The notes under the pieces were generated by a model that was not told the origin of the DNA, ran no database searches, and was given only the letters and a program-made list of their open reading frames with translations. A stretch of 64,000 nt of DNA from Eulemur rufifrons (Eukaryota; Chordata; Mammalia; Primates; Lemuridae), in contig NW_027182889.1 in assembly GCF_041146395.1 (NCBI RefSeq), positions 62,001 to 126,000 on the forward strand, written 5' to 3'. Position 1 is the first letter of the stretch; each line of letters begins with the position of its first letter. Shown one piece after another: positions 48,400 through 60,396 of this stretch. Position numbers and translations under genes: made by a program.

Positions 48400-51300
48400 T
48401 GCTCTGAGGGTGACAGACGTCATGGATCCAAACGTCGCTGTGATTTTCAAAGTCACTGCACAAGCAGGAAATCGACACGTAAATCACACTGTTAGCGTCT
48501 GGCTGGCCTTCTTTTCTTCAGAGTGGGCATGCGAACACTAGCAAAAGTGGCAACCGCAGACCATGGTAAATGCAATGTGTTCTTTTAAATAAAACTGAAA
48601 TCAGACTTCCAAAAAGAAGCCTCTAGTAGCTTCTGCTCTCAGTGTCCCGCCCAAGGCCTAACACCGCTGTCTCGGGCTCACCCGGGCACCCACGGAGGTA
48701 CGTGAAGCCGCCCGGCAGCGTCAGGGCTCGGCAGGGACGCGAGTGACGGGGAGCGGTCGTAAACACGGGTGAAGTGAACCTACCGACCCGCTGCTCACCC
48801 CCTTTCCTAAGTTTCATGGCAGACGACATTCCCACGACGGAGCGGGGAGGGGTGCGGCTCTGGGCCCACCCTCTCACAGGCCACGGCCGGGGCTGGGGAC
48901 CGCGGTCCTATCCTATTTCTGTATTGTTATTTCTCTGAGTTTCAGAGCAGTTTTTCCCCAGAAACTATGCTCTCAAATAATTTTCACCAGCCAGTAACAG
49001 ACGCCCTACGAAGGCAATAACGGGAAGAGGAAATACAGCGCAGCCACGCACTGCTTAGCAACAGAGACGCAGCCTCAGAAAGGCGCGTCAGCAACTTCAC
49101 CTCCGCGTGAGCCCCACAGCGAGCACTCACACAGACCGGGACGGCACAGCCTGCTACACGCCCGGCCGTGCGGTCCGCTGGCTGCAACCCTGCACCGCGT
49201 GTCCCCGTGCTGAGTGCCGCAGGCAGCTGCAACACGATGGAGCCATCTGTGTATCTAGACGTATCCAAACACAGAAGAGGCACGGTACAAACACGGTATT
49301 ACGTTCTTTCGGGACCACTGACGAACACGCAGCCCACGCTGACTGCAGCGCCCCTGCGGGAGGCAGACCGAGCTCTGTGGTGCGGTCTGCAGTCACCCGT
49401 GCTCGGAGCCTCTCCCCGCACGCAGCTTCCTTATCACACTTCCCGGCTGCTGCGCGAGGCATGTGCTGCGCGAGGCATGTGCTGACAGTTACTGGTCAGG
49501 AAACGTGGCACTGGGGGGCCAAAGCCACCCAGAAAGCTCCTCTTCCCATCCAGACCCTGCACTTACAGCTCAAACTCCTCACGTCCCCTCCCAGCGACCC
49601 TCAGAGCACAGGACGGGTCACCGCGAACCCCAGCTGATCTCCGGCAAACTTCAGCCAGATCACCGAGCTCCGAAGTCTGGTTATACCTTTGTCTCCTGTT
49701 TCTTAGCTATGAAACCTGGCAGCGGTTCAGTGCTGTGGGCAAGAAGCCCTCCCAGACCTTTAGTTCTGAGCCGGGACACACCCGACGGTTTCCAGGACAG
49801 ACATTTCGTGCCCACAACTCTGACCGGAGCACAGACCCTCCCGTCACACACAGGCCTGGGCACCACAGAGCGCCCCCTCCCCCACGGCCGGGGGCGGGAG
49901 CAGATCGCAGACCACCAAACGTGCTCTGGGACTGGCAGTGGTCCTGGAGGAGGCAGGGGACAAAGGTGCCCCACATGGACTCAGCAGCCCGTCCACGGGA
50001 CACGCCCCTACTCCGCACACAGGCGGCAGGCCGTGAGGCAGACAGGCGCACTCTCGTCCCACGCTGACCACCGGGGGACGGGAAACCGACGGGAGCACAG
50101 GGCAGCAGAGCCAGCGCAGAATCCGCCTCTGACTGCAGGCAGGACAGGGACGGGCGTCTTCAGAGAAGGCAGCCCGTGTCCCCCGGAGCTGATATAACCA
50201 ACGGCACAGGAGAAGCACGTGTCCCGGGGCACGGGGCTTCCTGAGACACAGACGCCCTCCCGGGGGCAGCAGAGGGACCACCGTGGAGCACGGAGGGAGG
50301 CGGCGAGGTCCTGGGAAACAAATCGCAGCACGTAGGAACACGCAGACTGGCAACACCACCCTCACAGGAAACCCTAAGAAACAGCAGCGTTTAAGGAAAG
50401 GACTGCAAAGAGTTGACAGAGGAAGACGAGCAGGAGATGATACGGTCTGAGGTTCACAGAGGAAGCGTGAGGACGAAACTCAGGACGACCCAGCAAAGCT
50501 GAACTGCCCCTCCCCGAGTGCCGGCCACAGGCCACTGCCCTCTGCCCACTCCCAGTGGGAACTGCACCCACTCCCCAGGCTTGGCATCGCAGCTGTGGGC
50601 GACAGCCACACACAGCCGAGAAAGGCACACCTCTGCTCAAACCAGTCGTCCGGTAACCTAAGAAAGCCAACTGGTAAGTTCCTGGGCAAAGAGAGAACAC
50701 GCCCACGGGAAATCACAGCTGCCTGTCTCGGCCACGGCTGCCAGGCAGGGGCACCGCTCCCCCTCCCCCGCAGCCCACCTCTCACGCAGACAACAGAAAG
50801 GGGTCACACTGCGCAAGTGTGACCACTGACACGGAACCAGAAGAGGCAAGGCAGCTTCCAGGACTCGCCCGTGAACCGGGTCCATGCAGACACTCAGCCC
50901 ACAGGCTCCCCGGGAAAGCTCACGGCAGCGTCCCTAGAATTCCCTCCCACCACCGCGGCTCTCCCAGCGCCCCGGGCTCCGGGACAGGCGACAGCCCCAA
51001 GACCAGGACTGCATTTGTGTGCACAAAGCAAACGGCATGCAGCAGCACACACACATGCTTCCTTCAGCCTCAGGCCAGCGGAGAGTGAGGCCGGCACAGC
51101 CACCTTGCGGGGGAGGGGCAGAGTGGCCAGCACCTGCTGGACAGAGGAGGAAGAGGATGAGCACACAGGCTTTCCGGAAACAGCTTCGCCGTGACCCCGA
51201 ACAGGTGTGAGGAGCCAGCCCAGACTTCCTTCATGCTATCTCCAGGCCTCGCTCTGGCCCAGGCACATTTTCGGCACATGGCAGCTGGCCGGGAGCAAGA

Positions 51301-51440
51301 CACTCGAGTGCACCTGTGCGCTCAGGCCCTCGAGACAGGCGGGCGAGTTTGAAAGAGCCCAGGCCCAGGTCCTGCCCGGGCGGGACAAGTGCCCAAAGCA
51401 CAGCGCCTCGCTGGATGCACCTGCCACCGTCCCTGGGGCC
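48400..51440. other. GC-rich unique sequence, no gene recognised
   Basis: Many overlapping open frames on both strands (up to 244 codons at 49463-50197), typical of CpG-rich DNA. A 16-base direct repeat (gctgcgcgaggcatgt) lies near 49448-49480. No domain or repeat family seen. Confidence 0.4.
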
Positions 51441-51444
51441 AAAC

Positions 51445-51476
51445 GCTAACCCTGACCCTAACCCCTGAGGGTTAGC
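51445..51476. other. Telomere-motif stem-loop
   Basis: gctaaccct (51445-51453) and agggttagc (51468-51476) are perfect inverted repeats around the 14-base loop gaccctaacccctg. Arms and loop are built from CCCTAA-like units in both orientations. It could be a tiny interstitial telomeric trace or chance. Confidence 0.6.
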
Positions 51477-51479
51477 ACG

Positions 51480-52514
51480 GTGGACAGACAAGGACAGACC
51501 CCGACACGCACAGCACTCACTCTGCCATGGCGAGCTGGGGCATCCTGAAAACCTTGCTTACTCAACATCTTTTGAAGCCTAGAATCTTCTTATGAAAAAA
51601 TGTAGAAAGTGCTATTTCCTAGGGTTTTGTAGAGGAAAAAAGAGAACATAACTTAAGGTCTGTGAGAGGCCCAGCAGAGTTACGCCCTCTCACAGACCTT
51701 AAAAGTTACTGGAAGACACAAACACACAGGCTGTGCCTGAGTGTGATTTCTCCCGGGGCGGGAGGAGCACAGGAAAGGCCAGGGGGACGCAGAGGCCCCG
51801 CCCAGGGGGCCACGCAGAGGACAGGCCACTCCAGCGCGCCGGAAGGAGCACAGCAGTCACGAGGTGAAGGGCGCAGGAGACGACCTGCACGAAGGCCGGC
51901 GCGGCTGGCGCGGGTGGGGCAGAACAGCACAGTCCGGCATCAGGCACCTTGAAGAGCCCAGCCTCATACAGAAAGAAGGGATTTTTTTTTTTTTAAGCGA
52001 GGTTGTTGGTTTGAGGAAGTTCGACGAACCTTTTCTCCAGCCGCAGCACCACCCACGCTGGGCTGTAAACCCTCACCTGGCCCCAACCTCCGTCTCCACA
52101 GCACTCAGGCCCCGGCCCAGCTCAGGCCAATCAATCAGGGCTTCGACAGGGCTCAAATCCCACAGGCTCCACCACCCCGAGCCACCAACCAAACCACTCC
52201 GTCAAAGAGCCCTGTGGACAGGGGTGGGGTGGGGGTGCCCCTGCCCGTGCCTGCTCCTCCTCCGCCAGCTGCAGCCGGCGTTTCCCGGAGCAGCAGCCTC
52301 TTGCTCTGCTCCCGGCAGCAGGAAAGCACACAGGGCAGGCTGAGCAGGACAGCAAACTCACCCAAGGAACAGGAACACTGGCTGTTATGCTGCTGCAAGT
52401 TTCAACTATGACACTGAAGTTCAAAACATGGCAGCACCGTGCCAAAATACCCTGGCATTTCATAGAGTTTCTTTAATAAAATCTGATTGCATATAAACTG
52501 GCAACTTCCAGCTT
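51480..52514. other. Unique sequence, nothing recognised
   Basis: GC-rich; a near-inverted pair 'ttaaggtctgtgagagg' / 'ctctcacagaccttaa' (51653-51669 and 51688-51703) can form a hairpin. Confidence 0.45.
51653..51703. repeat. Inverted repeat / hairpin
   Basis: 'ttaaggtctgtgagag' and its reverse complement 'ctctcacagaccttaa' are separated by about 19 bases: 16-base perfect arms. Possible stem-loop or end pair of a tiny element. Confidence 0.8.
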
Positions 52515-52690
52515 CTTTTTTTTTTTTTTTTTTTTTTTTTTGAGACAGAGTCTCACTCTGTTGCCCTGACTGGAGTGCACTGGTGTCGTCACAGCTCACA
52601 GCAACCTCAAACTCCTGGGCTCAAGCCATCCTCCTGCCTCAGCTTCTCAGAGCGCTAGGATTACAGACACGAGCCACCATGCCCAGCCTC
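52515..52690 (-). mobile_element. Alu fragment, minus strand
   Basis: 27-base T run, 'gagacagagtctcactctg', joined to 'gcgctaggattacagacacg': middle deleted. Confidence 0.9.
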
Positions 52691-52985
52691 ACTTCTCAAT
52701 TGCAATCTAAACGTGTGTAACACTGCTTGCTGTGCAGCTACAGGACAGAATTGTAACATAAAATTTAACATCATGGAATCCAACAGAGTGGGCACGGTCC
52801 TCTGAGCACCACCTAACATTCTCGTGAAGTCATTACAAAGCCCGTTCCCAAAGGCAGCATCTAGTCAGGCACCAGGGAGCAGTATTTGGGAACTCCAGCT
52901 CCCAATAACAAAAAACAAGATAATTTTAAGCAGAGGCTGCTCTCAGGAGATGGAGAAAGTGGACAGAAGCAGAAGATCCGTGGAC

Positions 52986-53082
52986 TGTGGTGGCGGGAGA
53001 CCGGCGGGCCGCGGTGGAGGGAGACCGGCGGGCCTCGGTGGAGGGAGACCCGTGGGCCGCGGTGGAGGGAGACCCGCGGGCC
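52986..53082 (+). repeat. 24-bp minisatellite, 4 copies
   Basis: gcggtggagggagaccggcg ggcc and variants; units at 52986, 53011, 53035 and 53059. G-rich with GGTGGAGGGAG cores. Being 8 codons long it gives repeat-peptide frames on both strands. Confidence 0.9.
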
Positions 53083-54238
53083 GCAGTGGGCCACGGCCCA
53101 GGCCTGCAGACCAGGTGCAAGACACCCTTGCAGGGCTGGGGCCACCCTGGGCTACGAAGGCCACCCTCTGTCCTCTGCCCACCACTCTGGTTCTACCCTC
53201 CAGAAATACGCAGGGTCCCCAAAGTGCTGCTATCTTGTTGATGTGCTAACACGGCCCAAGTGTTTATTTTCCCCAATGTACAAACCATCCGTGTAACGAA
53301 AGGCCAACAAAGTCAAAAGCCGTGACAGTGGAGTGTCCTTTGATTTCCAGTGAGCCCTCCTTTTTCGTCTCCGTCACCTAACGTGCCCAAGCAGCCCTCT
53401 GAGCCAAGGAAACTTCAACCCTGGGCAAAGGCAGAGCTCGGATGAAGGCCGGGCTGAGGAAGACAGGAGCTGTTAGTGAATGCACAGGTGGTCAGGGCAA
53501 GAAAGACGACGTGTGTGTGCTCGTGTGGGCGTGTGCGTGTTTCTACACCGCGAGCAGGATCTAGCTGCTCCCACTGCCAAAGTCAACATGTTCCAGCTGC
53601 CCGGCCTCCACACGCGGCTTCCTGAGTGGCTGGCGTGCAGAACGTCAGGCGACAGTGGCAGGAGGCCCTGGGGGGCCCTGCATGGCCAGGGGTCAGGAGT
53701 CCACGCTGGTGTGGCTGCCACTGTCCACACACTCAGGGCCACGCCTGGGAGACGGTGCCCACCCCACCTCCCTGCACATGTGCTGGTGCCGCCCCGGGGC
53801 CCCCGACCCATCGCGCCACTTCTCCCACCTCACCACCCTGTGGCCACCCGGCTCCGCCTTCAGCATCTGGAAGACAAACGAGGAAGGACCGCAGCTGCTG
53901 CCAAGAAGGGACAGAATGCACTGGCCAGACCAGACACCCATCTTCACACTCGGGGCAGCTTACCCTCCACACCCACCGGCACCGCCCTGCCGACACCCAG
54001 CATGTCACACGGCCTTCTTCCCAGCAGACACGCCAACAACAAGTACTCGAGACACCTGCTCTGGAGTGGAGGAAAAGCCCAGTTCGCACCAGAACTTGAG
54101 AAACCCACCGGCCAGCCATGCAGATGCCTCCCGGGCCCTCCTGGCCACTCCCCAGACACCTCCCGCCAGCCTGGCCCAAGGGTGCTCAGGCCACACTGGA
54201 CCTCAGTCTCCTTCTTCCTGCCTTCCTCTTCCTCCCAG
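53083..54238. other. GC-rich sequence, no gene recognised
   Basis: A frame of 272 codons (53480-54298) ends just past the candidate exon at 54239. No domain recognised. Confidence 0.35.
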
Positions 54239-54294
54239 GAAAATCTAAGCGAGTTTGTAAGTGAAACTTCTTCTAACAAAGGACAGTTTTTAAG
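54239..54294 (+). other. Candidate exon (plus strand), 56 bp
   Basis: The acceptor is excellent: about 30 pyrimidine-rich bases ending cctcttcctcccag. The open peptide ENLSEFVSETSSNKGQFLR follows, then donor TTTTTAAG|GTGAAC. An internal donor GTAAGTGA sits at 54257. No partner exon found on this strand. Confidence 0.25.
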
Positions 54295-54394
54295 GTGAAC
54301 AGAGCCCTTATTTGTTACAGGAACACGATTACATTCAGCAAGAAACAAGCAGGAAAGTGAAAAGGTACTTCAGTGTCTTTACAGCAGTCGTCTT

Positions 54395-54450
54395 AATTTT
54401 AAAAGAACTTATTGAGCATCTACTCTATTCCAGATCCAGGCAAAACCTTT
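54395..54450 (+). mobile_element. Possible MIR/L2-like trace
   Basis: 'ttattgagcatctactctat' with 'ccagatccaggcaaa' resembles the 'tattgagcacctactatgtgc' motif common in old SINE/LINE repeats. Confidence 0.35.
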
Positions 54451-54538
54451 TTACTGTCAAATATAAAAACATGGAGGAAAAAAATATCCCTAAAGTCAGC
54501 TTTAAAAATTGATGGTACTAAACAATGAAACCCAGGGC

Positions 54539-54688
54539 AGGCCCCAGCGGCACACGTGTAGCTGAGGTGGAGGATGGCTCGGGCCCAGGAACTCGAGGCT
54601 GCGGTGAGCTGTCCTCACACCATTGCGCTTCAGCCTGGGCAACAGAGCAAGACCTTGTCTCTAAAAACAACAAAATAAAATAAAATAA
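54539..54688 (+). mobile_element. Alu monomer, plus strand
   Basis: 'ggcaggccccagcggcac' to (AAAAT)n tail; single-arm, diverged. Confidence 0.85.
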
Positions 54689-54689
54689 A

Positions 54690-56134
54690 CACTGGCCCCA
54701 TGAGAATCATTGTAGTTAACAAGGGAAAGAAAATAACAGCGACACGATAACCAAGGAACGAAGTCCTTCATAGCCCACAAACCTTTCCTGGGTCCCCAGC
54801 ACCTTCTCTACCTGCCCCCAGTGCGTGGAGGCCACAGAGACCAGAGGCCCATCCAGCCAGGGACACTCAGACAGGAGAGGCACGAGGCTGACACCCAGAG
54901 CTGACGGCACCTGGGCAGCTGCTTCCATTTCCCAAACCTTCTCGGCCCGGCGCTGGGACTCTCCGGCAGGGCAGGGGCGGTGGGCTAGGAGCTCCCGAGT
55001 GCTGCATCAGCAAGAGCCGTGGAGAGGGAGACACCAGGCTCCTGGGGAAAACTAGACACAACTGCTAATTTTTATCTTAACAAATCTAACTTAAATAACA
55101 TCTCATATTCTGTAAGTTATTTGTAGTTTAAGGGAGCCTAACTACAAAAATTCCTTAAACCCTAAAATTACAATAAAAGTTGATTATACTAAAAATTCAG
55201 TAATTTCTATTTGCATAATTAGCTATGCATAATTCTTTGATAAAGAAGCAAAGTATGCTTTGTCATCTATTTCTAAATCAGAACAAAAACTTTCTATGTT
55301 GAAACAGGGTAGTGAATTAGCATTAGGACCTAAGCCTGCAAACTCCAGCCCGGTCCCACGGCCCAGCCAACAGCCCCCCAGGCACCATGGCCACAGCCCA
55401 GCACACGTGCCCAGGCCACGACCTGGTGGCCGAGTACCCCAGGAAGGGCTTCTCTCTCTGCTTTCAATGCCAGAGGGTTAAGTGGGGCGGCCCAGAACAA
55501 CACTGCTGCCCTCCCCACCGCAGCCCTGCGCTCAGGCGGTCACCCGGGCATCCCGGCACCCGGCACTCAGGAGGGGCGTCTGCCGCCCAGGAGACTCCCA
55601 GCACCGCGTGTGCTCAGGGCTGCAGGGCCGTGTCGGTGGTGTGCGGTGCTCCAGGGCAAGCACAGGCTGCTCACAGACCGTGCGGGGGCAGAGAACGAGC
55701 AGCGCACCATTCCTGTGGGTGTCATCGCAGTTCAGCACTTCAGCAAGTCAAAGGCTCATCACTTTTCTATTTTAAATAAAGGTGTTCAATTAAAAATATA
55801 AAACACTAAATCTAAGCCTCCTTTAATAGATGCAACACTGCCTGTATTATCAGAATATACCACTTTCAAAAACCAAAGTGTTTCTGGAAACATCACTCGA
55901 AAGCCCCACTTCACACGCTGCTCAGGTCAGTGCTCAGAGCAGCCCCGGCTCACACGGCCGGCCGGCCACCACCACGAACCTGGGGGTGTGGACGGGGGCC
56001 GCCACACTCCCATCACCCCGGCCAGGAAAGATGCCAGCTGAAACTGGAGTTTTATGCTATAGAAAGGTAAAAAAATACTAAATCTTACATTTTCATGTAG
56101 TTGTATTTCCATAAAGTGTTATTTAATCTCTAAA
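54690..56134. other. Unique sequence with an A/T-rich island
   Basis: 55060-55320 is A/T-rich. A frame open from 55233 starts FFDKEAKYALSSISKSEQ and continues to 55481; no acceptor of quality. No known domain. Confidence 0.35.
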
Positions 56135-56250
56135 GAAATCTTTAAGATGGGTATTGCCCTTACCACTTCACAGGGTTGGAAACTGAGGCGCAAAGAACTG
56201 AAGAAATGGGCCCAAGGTCACAGAACTAGCATTGGTCGACCCAGCCAACA
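56135..56250 (+). mobile_element. MIR SINE
   Basis: 'gatgggtattgcccttac', 'ggaaactgaggcgcaaagaa', 'gggcccaaggtcacagaac' match the MIR core. Confidence 0.88.
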
Positions 56251-58318
56251 CAGACGGCCTGGGCCCCAGGTCACCACAGCCACACGGAGCAGCATCTCGT
56301 GGCGTGACCAGTCCAGAACCCACCTGCACTGGGTGCCCGGGTCATGCCCAGATGGGAGACAAGGACACAGCAGAACACACGAAGCTTGAACAAGTCTACC
56401 CGTCAGAAACAATGATCTTAAATCTGATCTAAAGTACTCATGTTCGAGCTTCAGTGACCGAAATAAAAAATAATGAACGATATAAACAACGGAAAATATT
56501 AGAGAACCTACAAATTTATTTTTTTTTTAAACCCTGAATTTTAATGCCAGAAAAGACCATGGAGGATGAACCTGAGCAACTCCTGCAGGACGGAGCCACT
56601 GATGCTGCCCCAGCAGGTCCCGAGCTCCCTCGCTCACACGCCGCGGTCACCTGACTTCTGCGCACACCCCGCCCCCCACCCCCGGCAGTCAGAAGAGACT
56701 GGAGCCGAGGCCTTCATTCATTCAGTCGAACCACCACAGACAAAAAAGACTGTTAACATCACTACCACCTAAACACTTACAGTTCACCAAAGTGACAAAT
56801 GGCACTAAACAATTTAGATTATTGCCCTGGATGGTCAAAAGCCAACACTGCCTATGCCATAAAACCTAAACGTGTCTGTTTTCCTCAACCCACTAGAGCA
56901 CCAGACCAGTCAGGCCGACTCCAGGTTCTGTCAGCAAAGAATCGCTGACATCTTGTTTCCATTTGATCAGGATAACACGTATTTTGAAAATCACTAAATG
57001 CTTATCAATAATCCAATTTTCAATGCTAAGCTAAAAAGCGTTTTGCTTTTCCTTCTTACACATTAAGGTCAACACCACACTTTTGAGAAAGAGGCCCAGC
57101 TCAGACTCCAGGTGTGGACAGGTACCTCTTCCTTCTCCCAGGCACCTGGTCCCTCACGCACCTGCCCCTGCCGTGATCCCCCCTGCTGTGACCACCACGC
57201 AGAGCCCAGCCGCAAACCCTGGTCACCCGCAGGCCCAGTGCCCGGCTGGCTCCTCGCTGCCACCCACCCTGCAGACCAGCAGAGGACGACTCCAGGCCTC
57301 TGGCGGGGACGCTGCAGACCCCCTTCCATCAGGCCCCACTTCCCACTTCCCACTTCCAAGGAAGTGCTCGGTCGAGCAGAAGAGACCAGCCAGAGCATGT
57401 CCAGGTGGCCCGATGCGGTGGAGACTGAGACAAAGGAAAGGACGGACACAAGAGACTAAGAAAACTCACCACGGAAGCAGAAGGAAAGGTGTTTGCTAGG
57501 AGTGACACCACAAATAGACAATGCGTGTTTGGACTGCTTTGCTTCACACACTGACTAACGCTTGGCCAAGATACGAGAAACTAAAAGGAGCCAGTTTTCT
57601 TTCCACTTGCTGTCAACTCACACACGGGAAAAACAATGACCGGTCAGGACGCATCTCCCAGGGGAGGCATTGTCCTCCAGCAACACATGCTGGCCAGACC
57701 AAGGCCAAAGTCTTCATGCAGGAGCTGCCCCTCCTCTCCAGAAACATGCCAGCATCCCCACCGCCCACCCACCAGCCACACACACGGCCTCAAGCTTCCA
57801 GGAGCACAAGTGGCAGCCAAGACCAGCCAACACACGGGACCCCAGGAGCAGAGTCTGCGCCGGCCCGTGCAGCGGCGTTCCAGAGACAGTGACGACCGGG
57901 CTCCAGCGGTTTATAAAAGCTACTCTGCATGTAATGTCTTCACGCACTGCGCACAGATCACACAACACACACAGCACCTCAGTGTCTCCAGACTACGTGG
58001 GCACAGGGAAAATTAGATAGAGGAAGTTGAAGAGAAATAAACTTCTTTTACAGACTAGGCTACCGACCTATGTAAATCTTTCAGCAGAATTCCTCTCACT
58101 GTGACACCAACAACGCTATTTACTGACCCGAGAGCCCAGTGCTAACCACTCAGAAAACACCCTAAGTGACATCTAGAACAAAGGTCAAGCCGTTTAGCCA
58201 AAACACTATCAAGCCCAGGAAAACCAACCTGCAGACTTAGGCTTTATTCTGATACTCATTTTTACAAACCAATGAAAGTGACACAGACGGATAAGAAAGA
58301 ACATAGGAAAATATTTAC
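56251..58318. other. Unique sequence, no gene recognised
   Basis: Overlapping frames on both strands at 57069-57499 and 57521-58020; none has a domain. Confidence 0.4.
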
Positions 58319-58403
58319 CGATTCCATAGCTGAAAGTCAACGCTGACGAGGACTGCGTATTAAATCCCACAGCGGCGTGTCCCAGAGCAGGGCGGTGTAT
58401 ATT
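58319..58403 (-). other. Best candidate exon (minus strand), 85 bp
   Basis: Read on the minus strand: a strong acceptor (gctaattttactctctcgtttcag without long interruption), 85 bases open in only one of three phases (NIHRPALGHAAVGF... SSALTFSYGI, one base left over), and the donor ATCG|GTAAATATT. The two other phases both hit stops. I do not recognise the protein. If real, the window lies inside a minus-strand gene with long introns. Chance cannot be excluded without conservation data. Confidence 0.4.
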
Positions 58404-60087
58404 CTGAAACGAGAGAGTAAAATTAGCTCACGTAAACACAGAGTCTCAGCTTCAGTCCTTCCGTGCTCTCAGTCTCCCCTCACTGGGGCCGAACCCCTCA
58501 CTCTGCCTCCTCCCCCCGTCTCCATAACCCCCACCCGCTCCTGCTCCCTGTGACGGCGGAAGTTGCCAGAAGCGCGCTGGCTGGCCGGGCACTGGAATCC
58601 CAACTCCGACTCCCCGTCTTTCCTAGAGAACAGAGCCCCGCAGGCGGCGGAGGGAAGGACGGCCTTGGTTGTCCACTGACCTGGGAGGGGCTCGCCCTGG
58701 GGACGCGGCTCAGCACCAGGCTCGCCCGCCCAGGGGCCACTCGCAGCGTTTCCACGCCTGGGCGTGGGTGGCACTGGACAGAATCTCAGAATACAGTCAT
58801 CAATCTTTGCCAAAGTGCTCTGCATCCTCTGCGGACCTCCTGCCACACTCAGGATGAAACCCAAACTTCTCTCCCTTTGGTTCACCTTCCTCACCAGCCC
58901 CACCTGGCCCCCAACCCCCCACTCTCCTCGACCTGGAGGCCCCTCAGCGTCCGTGTGCCCCGAGTCTGTGCTCAGGGTCCCCATTGCCGCCTACACTGCA
59001 CCAGGCGAGGCCACCTCACCCCACTCTACTCTCTTTACGGCCTTAACCCACGTAGGGGTCTGTTCTCAAAGACACAGACTTCACGTGAGCTCAGTTCAGA
59101 AATGGATCCCAGCGTCCTCCCCCCGGGAGTTTGAGTACTTCCCAGCACAACTCTGGACACACAAGGGGATCACAGCAAACCCACAAACGCCTACACATCC
59201 TGTAAATGTGACTGCAAAATGCTGTCTGGGGGTGGTTCTACGCAGAGGGCCTCCCTGATGGAGCAGCACCCGGTGGCACCCCAAAGGGCGGCTCAGCCAC
59301 GTGGGCACATCCGCCCAAAGAAGCCCCGGCTGCTCTAGCACCTGCCTGGCAGGTGCAGGTCCACACTCCACAGCCACTGCCCGAGTGTGACTATTTCCTG
59401 ATTAATTACTGAGCTACACCTGCACGTATCAACATAGCTGAATCTCAAAAATCACAATGACTGAAAAAGCAGGTCTTAGGGGAATATATCCAACACGCCT
59501 GTAGCTTTCAAAAGCACCTGAAACGCAATACATTTGATTTACTATGCGCATAGTAAAAGTTCAGTAAAAAGTTAAAGAAATTATAAAATTCAAAATAACG
59601 GTTCCCTTTGGTGGTGGTGGTGAGGGAGGTGAATGCCAGCGGGAGCCAAAGCACCTGCCCCTCCACCACCGTCCCAGCGGACCTCACAGAGGAGAGAGAA
59701 GGCAAGGGACGTGCTGTGGGGGTCGCGCTCCATTCTGTGATTAACTGAAATAATTTATTCCTATAACTCACAACTAGGAATTTAATTAAAATACTGAGAC
59801 AAATACTTATTTTGATTCATCAATCTTTTTATATGAAAATGTAGCAATTTCAACAATTTGAAGGTCAATCCAAAGTCTAATAGCAAAAAAAGAGCAAATG
59901 ACTGTATATAATACAATATTGCAGAATTACTATAATACCAGATTTTAGAGGGTTCTATACATAAGAAATCAAATAAATAAAATACAGTAGTCTTGCCATA
60001 TAAACATAATTAACATTCCCAATAAGGTATTTTTTTTTAAAAAAGCTGATTTTAAATTTAAGAAGCATATTAACTTTTAAAGTGTAG
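58404..60087. other. Unique and L2-derived sequence
   Basis: Includes the L2-like segment at 58830-59000. 59400-60090 is A/T-rich without a recognised repeat. Confidence 0.4.
58830..59000 (+). mobile_element. L2 fragment
   Basis: 'actcaggatgaaacccaaac' and the following C-rich 'caccagccccacctggcccc' follow L2 3' UTR order. Confidence 0.55.
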
Positions 60088-60100
60088 AAAAGGTGCAGGA

Positions 60101-60383
60101 GCTCATGCCTGTGATCCTAGCACTCTGCGAGGCAGAGGTGGGAGGATTGCTTAAGGTCAGGAGTTCGAGACTAAACTGAGCAAGAACAAGACCCCGTGTC
60201 TCTACAAAAGACAGAAAAATTAGCCGGGTGGGGTGGTTCACATCTGTAGTCCCAGCTACTCGGGAGGCTGAGGCAGGAGGATGGCTGGAGCCCAGGAGTC
60301 AGAGGCTGCAGTGAGCGAGGCTGGCACCACAGCTCTCCAGCCAGGGCGACAGAACAGGACTCTGTCAAAAAAAAAAAAAAAAA
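60101..60383 (+). mobile_element. Alu, plus strand, 13-bp TSD
   Basis: Lacks the first bases of Alu and begins gctcatgcctgtgatcctag. The duplication aaaaggtgcagga is at 60088-60100 and 60384-60396. Confidence 0.93.
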
Positions 60384-60396
60384 AAAAGGTGCAGGA

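Noticed and set aside
49463..50197. 244-codon frame as a gene
   Set aside because: CpG-rich sequence with equal-length frames on the other strand; no recognisable motif.
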